NCBI RefSeq assembly: GCF_900115175.1 | Contig: NZ_FOYV01000002.1 | Span: forward strand, 124,001 to 188,000 | Origin: Marinobacter gudaonensis | GTDB taxonomy: Bacteria > Pseudomonadota > Gammaproteobacteria > Pseudomonadales > Oleiphilaceae | Length of the DNA: 64,000 bases | Direction of reading: 5' to 3' | Shown here: piece by piece, positions 57,966 to 64,000 of the stretch | How positions within the stretch are numbered: position 1 is the first letter of the stretch | Layout: each line of letters begins with the position of its first letter | Program-made: the position numbers and the translations under genes | The notes under the pieces: model-generated | Told to the model about the DNA's origin: nothing | What the model saw: the letters and a program-made list of their open reading frames with translations, nothing else | Database searches by the model: none

Positions 57966-59699
57966 TCAGGAGAGCGGTTCCAGGTAATCCACCAGCAACT
58001 GCAAGTTGGTCCGCCCCCGGAAGGTATTGGCGTCCGGCTTGTACACTACCCGGGCCCCGGTGCGGGTGTAGTCCGGCACTTCCGGGCCGGTGTTGAAGGC
58101 GATGCCATCGACGATGCCGCCGCCTTCCACCGGTTGCAGCACCAGTTTCAGGTGGTTCTCGCCGACAATCCGCTGACTTACCACCCGGAACTCGCCGTCG
58201 AACAGCGGTTCCGGGAAATGCTGACCCCAGGGGCCGGCGCGCTTGAGCAGTGCGGCGGTGTCGAGGCACAACTCGTCCAGGGCCAGGGGGCCGTCGGTGG
58301 TGATGGCCGCTTCCAGGTCTTCGGCACGGGCACTGTCGCGCACGGCCCGGTCGAAGGCTTTGGAGAAGGCGTCCAGATCGGATTTGGCCAGGGTCATGCC
58401 GGCGGCCATGGCGTGGCCGCCGAATTTCTTCAGCATGCCGGGGTGGCGGGCATCGACGACGGCCAACACGTCGCGAATATGCAGCCCCGGGATGGATCGG
58501 GCGGAACCCTTGATGTCCTCTCCGTTGTCGTCCGGGGCGAAGGCGATGGTGGGCCGATGGGTCTGCTCGCGAATGCGGGCTGCGAGAATGCCGATCACCC
58601 CCTGATGCCAGTCGGGATCGAACAGCGCCAGACCCCAGGGCAGGCCCTCAAGATCCAGGGACATGGACGCCAGCAGGTCCTGGGCCTGGGCTTTCATGTC
58701 CTTCTCGATGGTTCGGCGTTCGCGGTTGAAGGTGTCCAGCTCCCGCGCCAGCCGGCGGGCTTCATCCGGGCTGTCGGCCAGCAGGCAGGCAATGCCGATG
58801 CTCATGTCGTCCAGCCGTCCGGCGGCGTTCAAACGGGGCCCGACCACAAAACCGAGATCCGTGGAACTGATCGCGGTGTGATCCCGACCGGCCACTTCCA
58901 GCAAGGCCAGGATACCGGGGCGGGCTTCGCCCTGTCGGATCCGGCGCAGGCCCTGCTCCACGAAAATCCGGTTGTTGTGGTCCAGGGGCACCACATCGGC
59001 CACCGTCCCCAGTGCCACCAGGTCCAGCAGGCTACCCAGATTCGGCTCGGGGTCAGGCAACCGACCGGTTTCCCGAAGGTGTTTGCGCAAGGCGGTGAGC
59101 ACGTAAAACATCACGCCAACGCCGGCGGCGTTCTTGCTCAGGAACGGGCAGCCAGGCTGATTGGGATTGACGATGGCGTCGGCGGCGGGTAATTCGTCGC
59201 CAGCCAGGTGATGATCGGTCACCACAACGTTTACGCCCAGCTCCTTGGCTGCCCGGACGCCCTCCACGGCGGATATGCCGTTATCCACAGTAACCATCAG
59301 ATCGGGAAGCTGACCCTCGTCGCGCAGGCGTTCGATGATCCCGGGCGTGAGCCCGTAGCCATCGGCAAACCGACTGGGCACCCGGAAATCGATACTCTGC
59401 AGGCCCAGCATAGAGAGGCCGAGCATCGCCACGGCGGTGCTGGTGGCGCCGTCGGCGTCGAAATCCCCCAGCACCAGGACGCGCTGCTGTTGTTCGATGG
59501 CCTCTGCCAGGAGCTCCACGGCTCGGTCGATGCCGCGAAGCGACATGGGCGAGGCCAGGTGCTTGAGGGTATAACTCAGCTGTTCATCGGAGGTGACGCC
59601 GCGGGCGGCGTAGAGACGGCGCAGCAAAGGAGGCAGGTTTTGCCCCCAGCCCGCATGGGTGTCGGGCTGGGAGCGACGCAGGATCTTTTTTGGTGTCAT
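57966..59699 (-). CDS. recJ: Single-stranded-DNA-specific 5'-3' exonuclease RecJ
   Basis: A 577-residue DHH-family exonuclease for recombination and mismatch repair. The metal-binding motifs are DFDADGATS, the DHH of VVTDHHLAG, and the DHHA1-like GGHAMAAG block. The length equals that of E. coli RecJ. It lies 6 bp after thrC. Confidence 0.95.
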   Translation of the reverse strand: MTPKKILRRSQPDTHAGWGQNLPPLLRRLYAARGVTSDEQLSYTLKHLASPMSLRGIDRAVELLAEAIEQQQRVLVLGDFDADGATSTAVAMLGLSMLGLQSIDFRVPSRFADGYGLTPGIIERLRDEGQLPDLMVTVDNGISAVEGVRAAKELGVNVVVTDHHLAGDELPAADAIVNPNQPGCPFLSKNAAGVGVMFYVLTALRKHLRETGRLPDPEPNLGSLLDLVALGTVADVVPLDHNNRIFVEQGLRRIRQGEARPGILALLEVAGRDHTAISSTDLGFVVGPRLNAAGRLDDMSIGIACLLADSPDEARRLARELDTFNRERRTIEKDMKAQAQDLLASMSLDLEGLPWGLALFDPDWHQGVIGILAARIREQTHRPTIAFAPDDNGEDIKGSARSIPGLHIRDVLAVVDARHPGMLKKFGGHAMAAGMTLAKSDLDAFSKAFDRAVRDSARAEDLEAAITTDGPLALDELCLDTAALLKRAGPWGQHFPEPLFDGEFRVVSQRIVGENHLKLVLQPVEGGGIVDGIAFNTGPEVPDYTRTGARVVYKPDANTFRGRTNLQLLVDYLEPLS

Positions 59700-59705
59700 A
59701 CCCGA

Positions 59706-61106
59706 TCAGGCGTTTTTCCAGTGCTTGGCAATGAACTCCTGAACACCGGCGATGTTGTTGTCCAGAACCGTATAGCGTTCTTCACGCTCGAACAGGTCGG
59801 CCATATGGGCCGGCAGCGGCGGCTCGACGCTAACGCCGGACTCCGCTACGGCATCCGGGAATTTGGCCGGGTGGGCAGTACCCAGGGTGATCATCGGCAC
59901 TGCCGGATCGCGGCGACAGGTCCTGGCGGCCCGGACACCAATGGCGGTGTGCGGATCCAGCAGGTATTCGTTCTGCTCGTAGACCTCGCGAATGGTGTCA
60001 CAGGTGGTCTTGTCGTCCACCGCGTCACTGTCGAACAGCTTACGGGCGTGCTTCCAGCGGTAGTCCTCGATGCTGACCGGGCCCTTGGCCGCATTCTCCA
60101 GCAGCGTCTTCACCGCCAGGCCATCACGACCGTGCAGATCGAACAGCAGGCGCTCGAAGTTGCTGGACACCATGATGTCCATGCTTGGCGACAGCGTGTG
60201 CTCAAGCTGATGCTGCTCGTATTTGTTGCCGCTCATGAACCGGTGCAGGATATCGTTGCGGTTGGTGGCGATCACCAGCTGGGAGATCGGCAGGCCCATC
60301 TTCTTGGCCAGGTAGCCGGCGAAAATGTCTCCGAAGTTACCGGTGGGCACCGAGAACGCCATGCTGCGATCCGGACCACCAAGAGCCAGGGACGCGTGGA
60401 AGTAGTACACGATCTGGGCCATGATGCGGGCCCAGTTGATGGAGTTCACCGCGGCCAGCTGGGTCTTCCCGCCCAGGAACGACTGGTTGCCGAAGCTCTC
60501 CTTCACCATGCGCTGGCAGTCATCGAAATTGCCCCGCACAGCGATATTGTGGATGTTGTCACCCTGCACCGTGGTCATCTGCCGGCGCTGCACCTCGGAG
60601 ACCCGCTGGTACGGGTGCAGGATGAAGATGTCCACGTGCTCGCAGCGGCGACAGCCTTCAATGGCGGCGGAACCGGTGTCGCCGGAGGTGGCGCCCATGA
60701 TCACCACGTGCTGCTTGCGCTTCTCCAGCACGTAATCAAGCAGACGACCCAGCAGTTGCAGCGCGAAGTCCTTGAACGCCAGGGTCGGGCCCCGGAACAG
60801 CTCCATCACCCACTCGTTGGTGTCCAGTTGCACCAGCGGAGCGACCGCCTTGTGGGCGAACACCGCGTAGGTCTCGTCCAACATCTTGCGGAAATCGTCT
60901 GCAGGGATGGCGTCGTCCACAAACGGATGCATGACGTTGAAGGCCAGCTCGCTGTAGGACAGCCCGCGCCAGCTGCGAATCTCCTCCAGGCTGAAATGCG
61001 GGAGGGACTCAGGAACGTATAGGCCGCCATCGGTGGCAAGGCCGGTCAGCAATACGTCTTCAAAGCCCAGGGCGGGGGCTTCGCCCCGCGTACTGATGTA
61101 TCTCAC
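59706..61106 (-). CDS. thrC: Threonine synthase
   Basis: A 466-residue PLP enzyme converting O-phosphohomoserine to threonine. The PLP lysine is Lys112 in TLAFKDFA, and the GATSGDTGSAA loop binds the cofactor phosphate. The start codon is GTG 61106 with AGGTAAG upstream. It lies 11 bp after hom, forming the hom-thrC pair. Confidence 0.95.
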   Translation of the reverse strand: MRYISTRGEAPALGFEDVLLTGLATDGGLYVPESLPHFSLEEIRSWRGLSYSELAFNVMHPFVDDAIPADDFRKMLDETYAVFAHKAVAPLVQLDTNEWVMELFRGPTLAFKDFALQLLGRLLDYVLEKRKQHVVIMGATSGDTGSAAIEGCRRCEHVDIFILHPYQRVSEVQRRQMTTVQGDNIHNIAVRGNFDDCQRMVKESFGNQSFLGGKTQLAAVNSINWARIMAQIVYYFHASLALGGPDRSMAFSVPTGNFGDIFAGYLAKKMGLPISQLVIATNRNDILHRFMSGNKYEQHQLEHTLSPSMDIMVSSNFERLLFDLHGRDGLAVKTLLENAAKGPVSIEDYRWKHARKLFDSDAVDDKTTCDTIREVYEQNEYLLDPHTAIGVRAARTCRRDPAVPMITLGTAHPAKFPDAVAESGVSVEPPLPAHMADLFEREERYTVLDNNIAGVQEFIAKHWKNA

Positions 61107-61117
61107 GTGCTTACCTG

Positions 61118-62419
61118 TCAGTTAAAGTTTTCAGCGCGGATGCGGACAACGTGGCCGTCGGTGTCAGACAGGGCCTCGAGCTCCTCGATCGCCCGGTTGA
61201 TCTGCCGCTCCTGAACCGTATGGGTCAGGATAATCACCGGAATGCGCCCGTCCTTCACCTCGGACTCTTTCTGCATGATCGACTCGATGTTGATGCCGTG
61301 CTCGCTCAGGATGGAAGCAATTTTGGCCAGCACGCCCGGGCGATCCAGCGCGGTGATGCGCAGATAGTAGGCCGACTGGATATCCTCCATGGACAGGACA
61401 TCCAGATTCTCAATGGCGTCGGGCGCGAACCCCAGGTAGGGCACGCGCTGGCTGCTTTCTGTGGCCACGGCACGGGCCACGTCCACGATGTCGGCAATGA
61501 CCGCTGAGGCAGTGGCTTCATCCCCGGCACCCGGACCGTAGTACATGGTCTGGCCAACCGCGTCACCGTCCACGAGCACCGCGTTAAGCACTCCATCTAC
61601 CTGGGCAATCAGGTGGCTCTGGGGCACCAGGGTCGGGTGTACCCGCAGCTCGATGCCGTCGTCCCGGCGGCGGGCAATCCCCAGGTGCTTGATGCGATAA
61701 CCCAGCAGCTCAGCGTGGGAAATATCGTAGGGGGTGATCTTGGAGATGCCTTCGGTAAAGCCCTTCTCGAACTGCAGCGGCACACCAAAGCCGGCCGAGG
61801 CCAGGATGGTGAGCTTGTGGGCGGCGTCGATACCTTCTACGTCAAAGGTCGGGTCGGCCTCGGCGTAGCCCAGATCCTGGGCTTCCTTGAGCACTTCGGC
61901 GAACTCGCGGCCGGCGCGCATTTCGGTGAGAATGTAGTTGCCGGTGCCGTTGATGATGCCGGCGATCCAGTCAATTCGGTTGGCGGCCATGCCTTCGCGC
62001 ACCGCCTTGATCACCGGGATACCACCGGCAACGCCGGCCTCGTAGGCCACCACGACGCCGGCTTTCTGCGCCGCTTCAAAAATCTCGTTACCGTGCACGG
62101 CGATCAGTGCCTTGTTGGCCGTGACCACGTGCTTGCCATTGCGGATGGCGGCAAGCACCAGTTCCCGGGCGGCATCGTAGCCACCGATGAGCTCAACAAC
62201 GATATCCACCCCGGGGTCGTTGACCACGTCATAGATGTCGGTACTGAAGGGCACGTCCCCAAGGTCCATGTCCTCACGCGCCCGGCGACTGGCAATCCGG
62301 GTAATCCGGATGTTGCAGCCTGCCCGACCGGCAATAAGCCTGGCGTTGCGGGTCAAGACATTGAAGGTACCGCCGCCGACGGTTCCCAGTCCGCAGATTC
62401 CGACACTGACGTCTTTCAA
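61118..62419 (-). CDS. hom: Homoserine dehydrogenase
   Basis: A 433-residue NAD(P)H enzyme reducing aspartate semialdehyde to homoserine. The Rossmann motif is GLGTVGGGT at 10-18, the catalytic part contains NGTGNYILTEM, and a C-terminal ACT domain (about 350-430) suggests feedback control by threonine. The start appears to be TTG 62419, with GAGGTGAG upstream and no in-frame ATG nearby. Confidence 0.95.
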   Translation of the reverse strand: MKDVSVGICGLGTVGGGTFNVLTRNARLIAGRAGCNIRITRIASRRAREDMDLGDVPFSTDIYDVVNDPGVDIVVELIGGYDAARELVLAAIRNGKHVVTANKALIAVHGNEIFEAAQKAGVVVAYEAGVAGGIPVIKAVREGMAANRIDWIAGIINGTGNYILTEMRAGREFAEVLKEAQDLGYAEADPTFDVEGIDAAHKLTILASAGFGVPLQFEKGFTEGISKITPYDISHAELLGYRIKHLGIARRRDDGIELRVHPTLVPQSHLIAQVDGVLNAVLVDGDAVGQTMYYGPGAGDEATASAVIADIVDVARAVATESSQRVPYLGFAPDAIENLDVLSMEDIQSAYYLRITALDRPGVLAKIASILSEHGINIESIMQKESEVKDGRIPVIILTHTVQERQINRAIEELEALSDTDGHVVRIRAENFN

Positions 62420-62469
62420 ACTCTCACCTCTGATCCCGAAGGGGTGCTGATGAATGATAATGAGGGGCT

Positions 62470-62508
62470 AGTATACCGATTCAGGCGGCGGTGAATAAGC
62501 CCTGAATC
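62470..62508 (-). promoter_or_regulatory. Possible promoter/operator of hom-thrC
   Basis: A TATACT -10-like hexamer (62475-62470, minus strand) lies about 50 bp upstream of hom. A perfect 8-bp inverted repeat (GATTCAGG at 62478-62485, CCTGAATC at 62501-62508) spans the spacer and -35 position, where a repressor would act. The -35 itself is poor. Confidence 0.4.
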
Positions 62509-62550
62509 ACGGTCTGCCCAAGACCGCAGCCATCTCCCCCGGCACACACC

Positions 62551-63282
62551 CTAGAGCAGTCCGAGACCCTCGGCCAGACGTGCTGCCGGAACATAGCCCC
62601 GAACCATGGTGCCGTCCTCGAGAACAATCGCCGGCGTGCCTGTTACACCGACCTTCCCACCGAGGCGATACTGGGCCTCCACCGGGTTTTCGCAGCTCGC
62701 CTGCTCCACCGTCCGGCCGGCCTTCGCGGCATTCATGGCGGCCTGCTGGTCATCGGCACACCACACGGACACATACTTGGTGAACGACGGAGTACCAGGT
62801 CCTGAACGGGGGAATGCGTAGTAATTCACGGTGATGCCATACTCGTTCAACTGCGCCACCTCGTCGTGCAGTTTTCTGCAGTAAGGACAATCAATGTCGG
62901 TGAACACATCCACAACGGCCTTTTCGTTCTCGGCCGCAAAGGTAATGGCACCCTCGTCACCAAACTCGGCCATGGTGGCGCGACGGGCTTCGGCACGGCC
63001 GGCCTCGGTCACGTTGGCGATGCCCTGGTCGGTAACTTTCAGGAGATCGCCGGTCATCAGGTACTGACCATCAGCGGTGGTATAGATGGTTTCACCGTTA
63101 TTGCTCTGCACCTCGTAGAGGCCCTTGGCTTGCGATTCGCGAACCGAGGTTACCTGAAGGCCCGGCACCGCTTTACTCAACCGCTCGGCAATCCTGTCCT
63201 CAATTTCACCGGCACTGACGGCGGCGGAGGAGAACAGTCCGGCAACCAGACCGAGCACGACAACAAAGGGTTTGATATTCAT
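62551..63282 (-). CDS. dsbC: Periplasmic disulfide isomerase DsbC
   Basis: A 243-residue protein with a signal peptide (1-24, ending AVSA), an N-terminal dimerisation domain and a thioredoxin-fold domain with the active site CPYC at 132-135. Two further cysteines (in VWCADD and ASCENP) are the structural pair. ATG 63282 is used rather than the longer frame. It lies between xerD and hom as in Pseudomonas. Confidence 0.93.
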   Translation of the reverse strand: MNIKPFVVVLGLVAGLFSSAAVSAGEIEDRIAERLSKAVPGLQVTSVRESQAKGLYEVQSNNGETIYTTADGQYLMTGDLLKVTDQGIANVTEAGRAEARRATMAEFGDEGAITFAAENEKAVVDVFTDIDCPYCRKLHDEVAQLNEYGITVNYYAFPRSGPGTPSFTKYVSVWCADDQQAAMNAAKAGRTVEQASCENPVEAQYRLGGKVGVTGTPAIVLEDGTMVRGYVPAARLAEGLGLL

Positions 63283-63384
63283 GTTGGCAGACGTACCTTT
63301 TTTCAGAGAGCTCTTCAAACCCGGCAGTAATGACACAGGCCGGGGACCAAATCAATGCGACACGCAGAGCTTGCCAAAGTTCAC

Positions 63385-64000
63385 TCAGCCGCGGGGATGA
63401 TGGGCCTGGTGCAGCGACTGCAATCGCTGGCGCGCCACGTGGGTGTATATCTGCGTGGTTGACAGATCCGAGTGTCCCAACAGCATCTGCACGACCCGGA
63501 GATCCGCGCCGTGGTTCAGCAGGTGCGTGGCGAAGGCATGCCTGAGCGTGTGTGGCGACAAATGTTTGCGAATCCCCACCCGCATCGCGTAATGCCGGAT
63601 GCGATACCAGAAAGTCTGGCGCGTCATTGCGGCGGCCCGATTGCCCGGGAAGAGCGCATCACAGGGCTGGCCTTTCAGCAACTCGGGGCGCGCCTCTTTC
63701 ATATAGCGAACCAGCCAGTCCACCGCCTCTTCTCCCAGCGGTACCAGCCGCTCCTTACCGCCCTTCCCGGTGATCCGGACCACGCCCTGGCGCAGGTTAA
63801 CCTGATCAACCCTCAGACCGGTGAGCTCCGAGACACGCAGACCACACCCGTAGAGGATTTCCAGCATGGCCTTGTCCCTGAGTTCGATCGGAAGCTCGGG
63901 GTCGGGTTCGGCCAGTAGCGAATCCACTTCTTCCTCGGTCAGGGAATCCGGCAGGCGCCGGGGCAACCTGGGACTGTCGATCTGCAGCGTGGGATCTTCG
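63385..64000 (-). CDS. xerD: Tyrosine recombinase XerD, C-terminal part
   Basis: About 205 C-terminal residues; the start lies beyond the right edge. Catalytic residues are visible: Arg in CGLRVSELTGL, His and Arg in HTLRHAFATHLL, His in LLGHSDL and the nucleophile Tyr in TQIYTHV. With XerC it resolves chromosome dimers at dif. XerD rather than XerC is inferred from the following dsbC-hom-thrC-recJ order. Confidence 0.9.
   Translation of the reverse strand, partial: EDPTLQIDSPRLPRRLPDSLTEEEVDSLLAEPDPELPIELRDKAMLEILYGCGLRVSELTGLRVDQVNLRQGVVRITGKGGKERLVPLGEEAVDWLVRYMKEARPELLKGQPCDALFPGNRAAAMTRQTFWYRIRHYAMRVGIRKHLSPHTLRHAFATHLLNHGADLRVVQMLLGHSDLSTTQIYTHVARQRLQSLHQAHHPRG

Overview
The window is a GC-rich, gene-dense, core-chromosome segment of a gammaproteobacterium, most likely a Marinobacter or close relative. 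This is inferred from a fatty acyl-CoA reductase of the type known from wax-ester-forming Marinobacter, from gene order shared with Pseudomonas (rpoE/algU-rseABC-htrA, lepA-lepB-DUF4845-rnc-era-recO-pdxJ, cysM-rlmD-relA-mazG next to gacS, xerD-dsbC-hom-thrC-recJ-prfB-lysS), and from a REP-type hairpin. No rRNA, tRNA, CRISPR array, prophage or complete insertion sequence was seen.

Layout. 1-9.2 kb: start of an aminotransferase, a D-2-hydroxyacid dehydrogenase, a membrane fatty acid desaturase, the ErdR-type regulator with acetyl-CoA synthetase, a fatty acyl-CoA reductase and a MinD/ParA-like ATPase; this part is centred on acetate and lipid metabolism. 9.4-15.6 kb: an HDOD/histidine-kinase hybrid with a REC-PAS-GGDEF-EAL protein (a probable two-component to c-di-GMP pair), then a methyltransferase paired with a DUF2156 protein. 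15.5-28.6 kb: housekeeping genes murI, nudC, plsB, rsmJ, tsaB, adk and ppc, a YbaK-HDOD fusion, two convergent paralogous small proteins, and mazG. 28.5-36.2 kb: relA, rlmD, cysM and gacS. 36.2-49.7 kb: a long leftward run from the sigma-E regulon operon through a CHASE-GGDEF-EAL protein to lepA, lepB, rnc, era, recO and pdxJ. 49.7-54.1 kb: rightward nadB, sdhE, ygfX, ygfZ and an HDOD protein. 54.2-64 kb: leftward ung, lysS, prfB (with its programmed frameshift), recJ, thrC, hom, dsbC and the end of xerD.

Three global stress regulators (relA, gacS, rpoE) lie within about 21 kb. Signalling genes are unusually dense: two GGDEF-EAL proteins and three HDOD proteins.

The most unusual non-coding signal is a family of long intergenic palindromes at about 1.5, 3.0 and 57.8 kb, with a related one at 54.2 kb. 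Each has perfect 28-30 bp inverted arms whose sequence differs completely between copies. The roughly 52-nt interior is conserved and folds into two small hairpins around a CATCC(A/C)TG loop, with compensating changes in the stems. I do not recognise a named family with this design.
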